A stretch of 64,000 bases of DNA from Gemmatimonadota bacterium (GCA_022823365.1 JAJDXG010000056.1:310001-374000), one strand, 5' to 3'. Counted from the first letter of the stretch, positions 13,676 to 23,552 are shown. Numbers and translations: made by a program. Notes: generated by a model not told the origin, from the letters alone.

Positions 13676-14695
13676 ATGATTGGTAATGGCAGGATGTACG
13701 GGATGGCACTCGTCCTGGCGGTGGTGCTGGGTGGCTGCGCGACGACTCCACCGACCGGGGAGACGACCGGTTGGCTGGTCGAGAAGGTCGTGGAAGTGGA
13801 GCCGGCGGATGCGGTTCGGATCCGGAACCAGAGTGGGCCGTTCCTCGCGAAGCTGAGCGCGCAGGCGGCGGCCGAGAACATGACCATCGCGTACCAGTAT
13901 CGGGGAATCACGCTCGTCAGGGTTCACTCGGATGGGCGCTACATCCTGGGCCGAGGCGCAAACGACGCGCTGTACGTCCGGGAGCACGTCCAGGAGCCCG
14001 CTGCCGCGACCAGGCGCGCCCCCTGGGATACGGTCGGGACCTTCTCGATCGTCGGCTACGACCCGGAGACCGGGGAGGTCGGCGTGGCGGTCCAGTCGCG
14101 GGTGTTCAGCGTGGGCAACGGCGTCATCTGGGGCGAGGCCGGGGTGGGGGTGGTGGCTACCCAGGCGGTGGTCGACGTGAGCTACGGGCCGCAGGCGCTC
14201 GCGCTCCTGCGCGAGGGGTATTCCCCCGCCGAGGTGGTGGAGCGCGTCCTGGCCGCCGATCCGAATCCGGACCCGGAGCGGTGGAGCATCGAGGGCCGCC
14301 AGTTCTCGGTGATGAACGCCCGCGGAGAAGTGGCGACCCATACCGGCCCGCGCGCCAGCGACTGGGCGGGACACCGCGTCGGCCGCTACACCTCCGCGCA
14401 GGGCAACATCCTGGCCGGGCCGGCGGTGGTGGACGACATGGTCACCGCCTTCGAGAACACCTCCGGCCACCTGTCGCAGCGCCTGGTGGCGGCCCTCGAG
14501 GCCGGTCAGGCGGCGGGCGGGGACACCCGCGGCATGCAGTCCGCCGCCCTGCTGATCGTCAGGGAGGACGGCGGGGTGTGGCTCAACAACGACGTCGTGC
14601 TGCGCCTCCAGGTCGACGACCACGCGGAGCCCATCGCGGAGCTGCGCCGCCTGGTGGAGATGGCCGCCGAGCGGCGGGCGCGGCGGCGGCGGTAG
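13676..14695 (+). CDS. DUF1028 family lipoprotein
   Basis: Lipobox-like MALVLAVVLGGCATT; TFSIVGYDPETGEVGVAVQSRVFSVGNGVIWGEAGVGVVATQAVVD. Confidence 0.85.
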   Translation: MIGNGRMYGMALVLAVVLGGCATTPPTGETTGWLVEKVVEVEPADAVRIRNQSGPFLAKLSAQAAAENMTIAYQYRGITLVRVHSDGRYILGRGANDALYVREHVQEPAAATRRAPWDTVGTFSIVGYDPETGEVGVAVQSRVFSVGNGVIWGEAGVGVVATQAVVDVSYGPQALALLREGYSPAEVVERVLAADPNPDPERWSIEGRQFSVMNARGEVATHTGPRASDWAGHRVGRYTSAQGNILAGPAVVDDMVTAFENTSGHLSQRLVAALEAGQAAGGDTRGMQSAALLIVREDGGVWLNNDVVLRLQVDDHAEPIAELRRLVEMAAERRARRRR

Positions 14696-14700
14696 GTGGG

Positions 14701-15945
14701 CTACCGCCCCTCCACCAGCCTTCCACCCTCCACCCAGACCTCGTCTCCCACCGTCACCGTCGCGTCCGCGAAGAAGTTCCAGCGCACGTAGCCGCCTCCC
14801 ACCGAGCCGCCCAGCTCGGTGTTGTCGCCCAATGACAGCCTCACCACGGCGTCCCCGTAGCCGTAGTACGGGATCCACTCCTCGCCCTCGGGAATCGCCA
14901 GCAGCGGGTTGAACCCCACCCCCAGCTCGCGGAAGGTCCGGCCGGCCTCCCCGGCTTCCTCGATCTCGCGTACCACCCCGTTACGCCCGGCGTCGGCCTC
15001 CACCTCCACCACGCGGCCTTCCTCGAAGCGCAGCACCACGCCTTCCGCGCGTTCACCGCCCCACTGCGCGGGAGGGAATGCGATCCGCCCCACCACCGAT
15101 TCCAGCACCGGCAGCACCCTCGCCGCGCCCGCCGGAATCTCCACCTCGCGATCGATCAGGTTGCGCGCACGTACCGCACGCGCACCCGACGCGTCCCCGT
15201 CCTGACGCGTCACCGGTCCGTCGTCCACAAGGAAGGTGATGTCGGTACCGGCGGGCGTCGTCACCCGCACCGGCCCGCTCGTGAGCGCCGCCTCGAAGGC
15301 CGCGAGCGCGTCGGCGAGGGCCGCGTAGTCGGTGTCCAGCACGGCGGTCTGGTAGACGCGATCCACCCGGTCGTCGGCGGCAAGCTCCTCCATCTCGAAC
15401 GAAGTGGCGCCCGCCCAGTGGAAGTGAACGGTCCGTCCTCGTCCGCTCCGCAGTACGTCCTGCAGCGCGCGGTACACGTCGTTGTCCAGCGTCGGGTCCG
15501 CCGCGGCCCCCGGGAGCTTGACCGCGACGTCCACCGTCGCGAGCGGCTCCGCCCACCCCTCCGGTGCAGTCCCCAGGGCAGCCGCGAACTCCGCGGACCG
15601 ACCTGGGGCCGAGCCCGCCCCCGTACCCGGCTCGCCAGCCGCAAGCACCTCGCCACGTACATCCACCGCACCCAGATCCACCCCGCTGGCCGCCCTCACG
15701 CCCGCCCGCAGCAACGGCACGATCGCGTCCCAGCGGCTGCCGCCCTCCCCCACCAGCAGGACGCGCTCACCGGGCTGCAGGTCCATCCGCGCGAGGAGGG
15801 TCTCCGAGAGGGCTTCGAAGTCGAGGACTTCGCTGGCGCCGGCGTCGCGGCCGTTGTCCGGCGCGCACGCCGAGAGCGCGTGGATCAAGAAGATCGCCAT
15901 CGCCCGTGCTATTATGCGACGTCCGTCCGTGATACTACTGCGCAT
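14701..15945 (-). CDS. M29-like (thermophilic) aminopeptidase, putative lipoprotein
   Basis: RMDLQPGERVLLVG, GVGFNPLLAIPEGEEWIPYYGYGDAVVRLSLGDNTELGG motifs. Confidence 0.55.
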   Translation of the reverse strand: MRSSITDGRRIIARAMAIFLIHALSACAPDNGRDAGASEVLDFEALSETLLARMDLQPGERVLLVGEGGSRWDAIVPLLRAGVRAASGVDLGAVDVRGEVLAAGEPGTGAGSAPGRSAEFAAALGTAPEGWAEPLATVDVAVKLPGAAADPTLDNDVYRALQDVLRSGRGRTVHFHWAGATSFEMEELAADDRVDRVYQTAVLDTDYAALADALAAFEAALTSGPVRVTTPAGTDITFLVDDGPVTRQDGDASGARAVRARNLIDREVEIPAGAARVLPVLESVVGRIAFPPAQWGGERAEGVVLRFEEGRVVEVEADAGRNGVVREIEEAGEAGRTFRELGVGFNPLLAIPEGEEWIPYYGYGDAVVRLSLGDNTELGGSVGGGYVRWNFFADATVTVGDEVWVEGGRLVEGR

Positions 15946-15975
15946 GAAGCCTCCTTCTCATTCCCGTCGCGGCCA

Positions 15976-18159
15976 CTACCCGCCCGCCCGCTCGATCATC
16001 GCCGCCACCTCCCGCATGCGCGTCGCCAGGTCCCGCACCGCCGCCACGTACACCCGCTCCCATCCCGGAAGGTCGGCCCGGTCGTCGGTCTCCAGCTCGT
16101 ACCGCAGCCCCGGCAGCATCCACGACGCGTACCCGCTGAAGGGGTCGGGCGAGACGTAGATCGAGCGGCTCCACGGGCGCCCCTGGAGCCCGCGGTCGTT
16201 CAGCCACGCCTTCTCCAGCCCGATCAGCGCCCGGTTCACGGCCTCGGCGGCGGCCGGGTCGACGTCCCCGGACGCGATCCAGAGGTCGCGCGCGGCCACG
16301 AGTTCGGCGGCGGCCTCGTCCAGTTCGCGCGTCGACTCGGCGAGGGCGGAGAAGTCCACGCGCAGCCCTCGTGCCCCGGCCACGTCGTTCAGAGTGCCCA
16401 CGTGGGTGCGGGTGTCGGAGGCGTAGCGGGCCACATCGTACGGGAGCACGTCGGCGTTGGCGAAGCGCAGCGCGAGGATGCCGTCCGCGCGCGCGATCAT
16501 CGGTCCGTAGACGAATTCGGTGTCTCCGAACCGCTCGTACCAGGCGAAGTTGTCGTAGTTGGAGTGGTACACTCCGCCGGGATTCCCCGACGAGAGCGCC
16601 CCGGACGGCACGCCGGCGTGCGTGTAGAAGCCGACGTGGTCCGACCCGCCGCCCAGGTTGCCCATCGCCGGCTCCTCCGCCCCGTCGGCGGTGCTCTCGC
16701 GCCACCAGTCCAGAATGGTGCCGTCAGCGCCCGGATAGGCTACGCGGCCCACCGCCTCGATGATCGGTCCCTTGAGCGAGGGCGACGACGACGCGCCGAA
16801 CCGCCCGCCCGACACCGCGCCGTCGGCGTTGATGTACGCGATCGCGTTGGCCTCCAGCTCCTCGCGGAAGTGCTCCACCCACTCGGTCGAGCCGATGATG
16901 CCGTACTCCTCGGCGTCCCAGTGCGCGATCATGATCGAACGCCGGGGCCGGCACGCCTCGTCCCGGGCCAGCGCGCCCAGCGCCTCCGCCAGGGTGAGGA
17001 GCATGGCTGTGCCGCCGTTGGGATCGATCGCGCCGAATCCCCAGGGGTCGTAGTGCGCGCCCAGAATGAACCACTCGTCGGGGAACTCACTGCCGCGCAG
17101 CGTGCCGACCACGTTGGTCGCGCGGGTCAGCCGGCGCGGCTGGTTGACGCGCACGCGCACGGTGAGATCCGGTCCGCCGGTCAAGCGGTAGTCGAGCTCC
17201 ATCCCGGCGGCCCATCCGGGCGGGGTGGCGCGGCCGGTCATGCGCGACAGGATCTCGGTCGCCGCCTCGTACCCGATGGGGAGCACGGGGATGGTGTGCA
17301 GCGCCACCTCCGACGGGTCGAGGCGCTCCACCTGGACGTCGCCGTCCAGCGGCAGCGCCGGAACGAACGGCGTGAGCGGGTCGCCCGTCCAGGGAAGGGT
17401 GAGCACCGAGCCCCGCTGGATCGTCTGCCCGTTCATCATCGGGCCGTCCGGATAGGCGTCGATATCGGAAAAGCCGGGATCGTTGAACATGACCACGCCC
17501 GCCGCTCCGCGCTCTTCGGCGAACAGCACCTTGTAGCCGCGGAAGTTTCCGCCGTAGCGCGCGATGACGACCTTGCCGGCCACCGACACGCCCATGGAGT
17601 CGAGTGCCAGGTAGTCCTCGCGCCGCCCGAAGTTGGCGTAGACCACCTCGGCCGTCACGTCGCCGGACCCCGAGTAGGCGTTCCACCCGTTGAGGAGGTC
17701 GGGATGACCCGAAAAGCGGTCCTCGGGGAGCGCGGGTTCACGGTTCGACAGCTGCATGGACACGGGGGTGACGATATGCACCTCCACGTCGTCGGTGAGT
17801 TCGGGCAGGTACACATCGTACGGGTGACGCTCGACCTCCAGGCCCGCGCGCTCCATGGCCCCCGCCAGGTAATCGCCGACGCGCTGCTGCGCCTCCGAGC
17901 CGGCTGGGTGGGGGTTTGCGGTGATGGTGCGCAGATGCTCGCGGAACGAGTCGCTGCGGGGCAGCTCCAGGAAGCGGGCTTCGCACACGAGCTGCCCGGC
18001 GGCCCGGGCCTCCGTAAAGCCGGTGGGGGAGGGCTCCTGGGACGAGGCGGGCGTCGCGGCGGCGAGCGCGGTCGCGAACGTCAGCGCGGCCGGCGCGGGG
18101 AAGGCGAAGGGGCGGTGGACGATGGGACGAGCGGCGTTACAGCGGCTGGCGCGGAGCAT
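15976..18159 (-). CDS. secreted M28 family metallopeptidase (glutamate carboxypeptidase II-like, PA domain)
   Basis: Signal peptide; WFILGAHYDPWGFGAIDPNGG, HWDAEEYGIIGSTEWVEH, GGGSDHVGFYTHAGVPS. Confidence 0.9.
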   Translation of the reverse strand: MLRASRCNAARPIVHRPFAFPAPAALTFATALAAATPASSQEPSPTGFTEARAAGQLVCEARFLELPRSDSFREHLRTITANPHPAGSEAQQRVGDYLAGAMERAGLEVERHPYDVYLPELTDDVEVHIVTPVSMQLSNREPALPEDRFSGHPDLLNGWNAYSGSGDVTAEVVYANFGRREDYLALDSMGVSVAGKVVIARYGGNFRGYKVLFAEERGAAGVVMFNDPGFSDIDAYPDGPMMNGQTIQRGSVLTLPWTGDPLTPFVPALPLDGDVQVERLDPSEVALHTIPVLPIGYEAATEILSRMTGRATPPGWAAGMELDYRLTGGPDLTVRVRVNQPRRLTRATNVVGTLRGSEFPDEWFILGAHYDPWGFGAIDPNGGTAMLLTLAEALGALARDEACRPRRSIMIAHWDAEEYGIIGSTEWVEHFREELEANAIAYINADGAVSGGRFGASSSPSLKGPIIEAVGRVAYPGADGTILDWWRESTADGAEEPAMGNLGGGSDHVGFYTHAGVPSGALSSGNPGGVYHSNYDNFAWYERFGDTEFVYGPMIARADGILALRFANADVLPYDVARYASDTRTHVGTLNDVAGARGLRVDFSALAESTRELDEAAAELVAARDLWIASGDVDPAAAEAVNRALIGLEKAWLNDRGLQGRPWSRSIYVSPDPFSGYASWMLPGLRYELETDDRADLPGWERVYVAAVRDLATRMREVAAMIERAGG

Positions 18160-18251
18160 GGGCGTGGTGGGTCCGAGGTGGCGGATGCGGTGGAAGAGAA
18201 CGGACGGCGCCCGCGAGGGCTCGTTGCCGTCCGTCCCGCCCGCAAAGTGCA

Positions 18252-18584
18252 TCAACCCGCGGGGGTGCCGCCACCTCCGGGCCCGCCGGACACGCGCGCG
18301 ATACCCTCCGCCTTCTTCGCCACGGCTCTGGGCACCTCGGTCGGGGTGGCTCCTCCCAGCAGTTGTTCCGCGAAGTCGAGGCGCTCCTCCATGGACCCCA
18401 GGTGGTAGGCGATCTCGGTGACGTCGCGGCGGATTCCTTCGAGTTCGGCGCGCGTCGGAGCGCCGGTTGCACTCACGCCCGGTATGCGGCGCATGAAGAA
18501 CTGGGCGAGGAGGATGCCGGCCGCGCCGATCATGCCGCCGGTGACGAAGACGGATACCAGCACGATCAGGATTTCCGCTTCCAT
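18252..18584 (-). CDS. small single-pass membrane protein with C-terminal coiled-coil-type helix
   Basis: N-terminal TM MEAEILIVLVSVFVTGGMIGAAGILL; helix IRRDVTEIAYHLGSMEERLDFAEQLL. Confidence 0.6.
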   Translation of the reverse strand: MEAEILIVLVSVFVTGGMIGAAGILLAQFFMRRIPGVSATGAPTRAELEGIRRDVTEIAYHLGSMEERLDFAEQLLGGATPTEVPRAVAKKAEGIARVSGGPGGGGTPAG

Positions 18585-18809
18585 GCCCTTCCGCCCCGTT
18601 CGAGGAAACCGGCGCCGGCACCGCGGCTCGAAGCGCCCGCGCGCGACTCGTTTATCGCGTGAACCCGCGGGATGGTTCCCCGACCCGTCTTTCCCGGGGC
18701 CATCGAGGTGAGCCTCAACGCCCTTGCCCCGCTTTCGGCGACGGATTCACTTGTGCACCACTGCCCGGGCAGCCGCCGTGTCGTCCCTCCATCCGAACAG
18801 AGCCCTACC

Positions 18810-21434
18810 ATGAACGCCATCGTCAGGTTTCTCTCCCGTCCGATTTCGCCCGTGCCGAGCACGTTTTCGCCCCTCCTCATCCTCATCCTCATCCTCATCG
18901 CGCTCGCGCCGCCTCCCGCGGAAGCCGCTCCCGCCCCGGCACCGCAGGAATCCGATGCCCAGGCCGGTCCAGCGAACTACGAGCTCGCTGCCCGGTTCGC
19001 GCCCTACCGAATCAGCGAGATGGTGCACTCCACGTCGGTCGATCCGCGCTGGATCGAGGGCACCGACAGGTTCTGGTACGAGTGGGAGAACGCCGACGGC
19101 ACGTTCTTCTACATCGTCGATCCCGGCGCCGGCTCGCGCACCCTCCTTTTTGACAACGATCGCATCGCCGCCGAACTGACGCGCATCACCCGCGATCCCT
19201 GGGACGGGCAGCACCTGCCCATCCGCAACATCCGCTTCATCAGCGACAACGTGCTCCATTTCGAGGTGGAGTCCTCCCAGGACGAGGAAGTGGAGGATGA
19301 TGACGAGGAAGTGGAGGAGGATCAGGACGAGGAGGAGGACGACTCGGGCAGCTCGACCCGCAAGCGGGTCCACTACTTCGAGTACACGGTGTCAACCCGG
19401 ACCCTGCGGGAGCTCGAGGACTACGAGGCCCCCGACAATCACCCGGACTGGGCCAGCGTGTCCCCCGACGGCCAGACCGTGGTCTTCGCCCGCGATCACA
19501 ACCTCTTCATGATGGGCGGCGACGACTACGAGCAGATTCTGGAGGCCCGGCGAGGCAAGTCCGGCGACGAAGCCGACGACGCCGAGGACGACGTGGAGGT
19601 CACCGAGACCCAGCTTACCACCGATGGCGAGAAGTACTACACCTACGAGGCCAACTACACCGGGCGCGGCGAAACCAACGTCAGCCTCGAGGAGGAGAAG
19701 GACGACCGCAAGGCGGCGTCGATCTCGTGGGCCAAGGACTCGGAGCGTTTTGCGCTGATCCGGCGCGACAACCGCGAGGTGGGCGAACTGTGGGTCGTGC
19801 ACGTGGTGGGGAATGGCAATGACCGCCCGGAACTCGAGACCTACTCCTACGAGATGGCCGGGGAGGAGTCGGTGACCCAGGAGGAGATCATCGTCTATGA
19901 CCTCGCCTCCAGGAGCCAGGTGACGGTCTCGCACGAGCCCTGGAAGGACGAGGACCTTCGCATCACGACTCAGCGCCAGTTCGACTACCCGGACTCCGAG
20001 GAACCTGACCGCTCGCTCTGGATCTCCGACGACTCGGAGGAGCTCTACTTCGTGCGCCTGAGCCGGGATCGGCACCGGGCCGCAGTCATGGTTGCGGACG
20101 CCGCCAGCGGCAACGCGCGCATGCTCTTCGTGGACAGCCTGAACACCTACATCGAGACGCGCCCGGTTGAGGTGCTCGCGGGCGGCGACATGCTGTGGTG
20201 GTCGGAGCGGGACGGCTGGGCCCACCTGTACCTCTACGGGCCCGACGGGGAAGTGAGGCAGCGGCTCACCGAGGGCCCCTGGCACGTGGACGGCATCGTC
20301 GGCGTGGACGAGGCGCGCGGTTTCGTGTTCTTCACCGGTCAGGGCCGGGAGGAGGGCGAAGATCCCTACTACGCGCACCTCTATCGGGTGAGCCTGAACG
20401 GGACCGGGCTCACGCTGCTGAACCCCGGGAACTTCGATTTCCAGTCCGAGATGGGCGAGTCGAACCGCTACTTCGTCAGCAACTACTCGCGCGTGGACAC
20501 GGCTCCCACGTCCGCGCTCTTCGACGCCTCCGGCCGGCGCATCATGGATCTGGGCGAGGCAGACTTCGGCGCCCTGGAAGCGGCCGGGTACCAGTTCCCC
20601 GAGCCGTACCAGGTCGAAGCCGCGGACGGCGTGACCGACATCTACGGCGTGATGTACAAGCCCTACGACTTCGATTCTTCGAAGACGTATCCCATTGTGG
20701 CGTACGTCTATCCGGGACCACAGACCGAATCGGTGTCGAAGTCGTGGTCGGCCAACCCGTACGAGCAGGCGCTGGCGCAGTTCGGCATGATCGTCGTGAC
20801 CATGGGGAACCGGGGCGGACATCCGGACCGTTCAAAGTGGTACCACAACTATGGGTACGGCGACTTGCGCGACTATGGATTGGCAGATAAGAAAGCTGTC
20901 CTGGAACAGCTGGCCGACCGCCACGACTATATAGATATAGACAAGGTGGGTATATACGGCCATTCCGGCGGCGGCTTCATGTCCACCGCGGCCATGCTCG
21001 TATATCCCGACTTCTTCAAGGTCGCGGTGTCGTCGGCGGGCAACCACAACAACGACGTGTACAACCGGTCCTGGTCGGAGACCCACCACGGCGTGAAGGA
21101 GGTCGTGGACGACGAAGGCAATGTGAGCTTCGAATACGACATCGAGCGCAACTCGGATCTCGCCGCCAACCTCAAGGGCCACCTGCTGCTCACCACCGGC
21201 GACAACGACAACAACGTGCACCACGCCGGCACCTTCCGCATGGCGGAGGCGCTCATCCGCGCCAACAAGCGCTTCGACTTCTTCATCTTCCCGGGCCAGC
21301 GCCACGGCTTCGGCGACATGAGCGACTACTGGTTCTGGCTGCGCGCGGAGTACTTCGTGAAGCACCTGCTGGGCGACACCCGCTGGGACGTGAACATCAT
21401 CCCGCTGCAGATGAACTCACCTCAGACGCGCTAA
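18810..21434 (+). CDS. secreted S9 family peptidase (DPP-IV/prolyl oligopeptidase type) with acidic insert
   Basis: Signal peptide; KVGIYGHSGGGFMSTAAML nucleophile elbow, GDNDNNVHH, FPGQRHGFG. Confidence 0.9.
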   Translation: MNAIVRFLSRPISPVPSTFSPLLILILILIALAPPPAEAAPAPAPQESDAQAGPANYELAARFAPYRISEMVHSTSVDPRWIEGTDRFWYEWENADGTFFYIVDPGAGSRTLLFDNDRIAAELTRITRDPWDGQHLPIRNIRFISDNVLHFEVESSQDEEVEDDDEEVEEDQDEEEDDSGSSTRKRVHYFEYTVSTRTLRELEDYEAPDNHPDWASVSPDGQTVVFARDHNLFMMGGDDYEQILEARRGKSGDEADDAEDDVEVTETQLTTDGEKYYTYEANYTGRGETNVSLEEEKDDRKAASISWAKDSERFALIRRDNREVGELWVVHVVGNGNDRPELETYSYEMAGEESVTQEEIIVYDLASRSQVTVSHEPWKDEDLRITTQRQFDYPDSEEPDRSLWISDDSEELYFVRLSRDRHRAAVMVADAASGNARMLFVDSLNTYIETRPVEVLAGGDMLWWSERDGWAHLYLYGPDGEVRQRLTEGPWHVDGIVGVDEARGFVFFTGQGREEGEDPYYAHLYRVSLNGTGLTLLNPGNFDFQSEMGESNRYFVSNYSRVDTAPTSALFDASGRRIMDLGEADFGALEAAGYQFPEPYQVEAADGVTDIYGVMYKPYDFDSSKTYPIVAYVYPGPQTESVSKSWSANPYEQALAQFGMIVVTMGNRGGHPDRSKWYHNYGYGDLRDYGLADKKAVLEQLADRHDYIDIDKVGIYGHSGGGFMSTAAMLVYPDFFKVAVSSAGNHNNDVYNRSWSETHHGVKEVVDDEGNVSFEYDIERNSDLAANLKGHLLLTTGDNDNNVHHAGTFRMAEALIRANKRFDFFIFPGQRHGFGDMSDYWFWLRAEYFVKHLLGDTRWDVNIIPLQMNSPQTR
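18876..18899 (+). repeat. hexanucleotide microsatellite (CTCATC)x4 encoding Leu-Ile repeats in a signal peptide
   Basis: Four perfect tandem copies inside the S9 peptidase signal sequence. Confidence 0.95.
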
Positions 21435-21517
21435 AGGGCGATCTGAACACCACCGGCGGATCGGCCATGCCGACAGAACTCCGCCGCAGAGAGGCCGTGT
21501 TCAAAGGATCACGGAGC

Positions 21518-22048
21518 ATGAGATCAGCCTCCCTTCCCCGATCGGTGCTGACGGCCGCGTGTCTCGCCCTCTGCGCGACCTCCGGCTGCCGGCCCGACGC
21601 GGACCCAGCCACGCTGTCGGAGGCCCACGCCGTGGCGATCCGCGACAGCGTGTCGAGCGCGCTCGATGCGTTTCGCGAGCTCGGCTCGAGCCCGGACCCG
21701 ACGGCCGTCGCCGGCTTCTACTCCGAGTCTCCCGCGTTTCGGTTCTATGAGAGCGGGGCGCTACGCTACGAGTCGGCGGCCGACGTGCGCGCCGCGCTCG
21801 AAGGTCTCGGCCCCGGAATGCGGGTCACGACGGAGTACTCGGACACCGACATCGAGGCGCTGGCGCCGGGTGTCGCGCTGGTCCGGTCGCTGTTCGAGAG
21901 CACGCTCCGGGGTGAAGGCGGATTCGCGTTCACGTACGGCGGGGCGATGACGACGGTCTGGGTCCACGAAGCGGCCGGGTGGCGCATCCTGAGCGGCCAC
22001 ACCTCCGCGCCCGTCCCCCGGGCAGCCGCGGAAGATGGGGCTCCGTGA
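21518..22048 (+). CDS. NTF2-like/DUF4440-type lipoprotein
   Basis: Lipobox-like LALCATSGC; NTF2-like pattern ending TTVWVHEAAGWRILSGHTS. Confidence 0.6.
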   Translation: MRSASLPRSVLTAACLALCATSGCRPDADPATLSEAHAVAIRDSVSSALDAFRELGSSPDPTAVAGFYSESPAFRFYESGALRYESAADVRAALEGLGPGMRVTTEYSDTDIEALAPGVALVRSLFESTLRGEGGFAFTYGGAMTTVWVHEAAGWRILSGHTSAPVPRAAAEDGAP

Positions 22049-22118
22049 CAGGGCTGACCCGTCGCACCTTCCTCAAGGGCGCCCGCGCTCCCCGCGCGCG
22101 CTGGCGAGGGAGATGTGG

Positions 22119-22586
22119 CTAACCGGACGAGAACGGCGTCCAGCCCGAGGCTATGGCGGGCTCGCGTACGATGCGGAGATCGGGCGGGGTGATGATCTCG
22201 CAGGTCGGGCCGGGAGCGCGGGCGAGACGGCGATCGAGGGTGAGAAGGGGGCAGGAGAGCGCTTCTGCGAGCGCAACATACCATGCATCGTAGATGGTGA
22301 TGTTGTGGCGAAGCTCCCAGACGCGATCCGCGAAGGGGGCGAATGGGTAGAGGTCGATTTCGATGGTCAGCAGGTTTCGGTGCGCGAGGGCGGCTTCCAG
22401 GCTCGGAAGGTCCCGGGCCAACTCCAGGCGGCGAAGCGCGCTGCCCGCCTCGGCCAGGACCATATGCGGAGCCGCCAGCGAGCCGTTCCGGCGCGCCTCC
22501 GCGATCGCGGATTCCGACCAGGTCCCATCGGATCGCAAGTGGGCGACTGCCGCCGTGAGCACCGATCCACCAACGACGACCGTCAC
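22119..22586 (-). CDS. PIN-domain protein, VapC-type toxin (variant first acidic residue)
   Basis: GTG start overlapping the antitoxin stop; VVVGGSVL, MVLAEAGSALRRL, ITIYDAWYVALAEAL, LLTLDRRLA. Confidence 0.8.
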   Translation of the reverse strand: MTVVVGGSVLTAAVAHLRSDGTWSESAIAEARRNGSLAAPHMVLAEAGSALRRLELARDLPSLEAALAHRNLLTIEIDLYPFAPFADRVWELRHNITIYDAWYVALAEALSCPLLTLDRRLARAPGPTCEIITPPDLRIVREPAIASGWTPFSSG

Positions 22587-22819
22587 TTCCGATCCGCGTC
22601 GCGGGCACGCAGAATGTCCTCGGTGGTTACGTTGTTGGTCATCGCGCGCTTGTCAGCGCGGACCTGCCTGAGCCACTCCTCAACGGAAGGCTTGGCCACC
22701 AGACGCTCCAGTTGGCCCCGCAGGTACTCCTGCATCGACTGGCCTCTCCCAGCCGCGCGCGCCGCGATCCGGTCCCGCACTTCCTCGGGAACGCCTCTGA
22801 TGGTGATCTGAACGCTCAT
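22583..22819 (-). CDS. RHH-type antitoxin (FitA/VapB-like)
   Basis: MSVQITIRGVPEEVRDRIAARAAGRGQSMQEYLRGQLERL; 4-bp overlap with PIN gene. Confidence 0.85.
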   Translation of the reverse strand: MSVQITIRGVPEEVRDRIAARAAGRGQSMQEYLRGQLERLVAKPSVEEWLRQVRADKRAMTNNVTTEDILRARDADRK

Positions 22820-22892
22820 GACAGCATTTTACAGGCATAAGCAGCATTATGCAAGCAGCCGTACAGTCCCGCGCCGGGAATGCCGGGAACCG

Positions 22893-23552
22893 TCAGCGGC
22901 GCCAGGCTCCCGGCCCCGGAATCCCGCGGCTGAAGAGCACCTCGGTGCCGGGATCCCGATCCACTGCCTCATCGGCGTCGGCCTGCGTCTCGATGCTCGG
23001 CGGAAGGTCGCGCAAGATCGCCCGAATCCGGCGGGTGTCCGGGTCGCGCACGATCGCCATCGGACGGCGGCTGTCCTCGTCCAGCGTAGCCGATCCGCCC
23101 GGTCCGGTGAGCGTGACGCTGGCCAGGCGGCCCTCCCAACCCGGTTGGACGGGAAGCATGAAGAGGAAGCTCGAGCTGCCGTCGCCATCGGCGATGACCG
23201 GCATCTCGAAGTCGAGGGAGAACAGCACGCTGCCATCGTCGCCTTGACCGGCAAGCCGGTAGTCACCGGTCGCGTCCGGGAGCGACGGCGGAGCGTCGAT
23301 TACGAAGACGGGCTCCAGGAAGGGCACGCGGTCGGCGTCGATGCCGCCCCACAGGAGGAGCGACTGGATGGGGATCGTATCCCGTGCGGTGGAGGCGCCC
23401 ACTTCGTGGCTCGGCTGGGAGCGGGCGTTGTGTGTGTCGCGCAGGTCGGTGCGAGTGCTCTCTGCGCCCTGGGCCTCGAGCGCCGAGCCGGCGGCCAGGA
23501 GCAACAGGACCTGAGTGGCCATGCGAAAACCGGTGCCGTGCGGGATCTTCAT
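22893..23552 (-). CDS. secreted hypothetical protein; possible remnant C-terminal domain of a larger secreted protein
   Basis: Signal peptide MKIPHGTGFRMATQVLLLLAAGSALEAQG then beta-rich domain (VFVIDAPPSLPDATGDYRL...SFLFMLPVQPGWEGRLASVTLTGPGGSATL). Confidence 0.55.
   Translation of the reverse strand: MKIPHGTGFRMATQVLLLLAAGSALEAQGAESTRTDLRDTHNARSQPSHEVGASTARDTIPIQSLLLWGGIDADRVPFLEPVFVIDAPPSLPDATGDYRLAGQGDDGSVLFSLDFEMPVIADGDGSSSFLFMLPVQPGWEGRLASVTLTGPGGSATLDEDSRRPMAIVRDPDTRRIRAILRDLPPSIETQADADEAVDRDPGTEVLFSRGIPGPGAWRR

Noticed and set aside
15418-18408. 996-aa + ORF opposite the M29-like and M28 genes
   Set aside because: Spans two real antisense genes; no domain-like sequence
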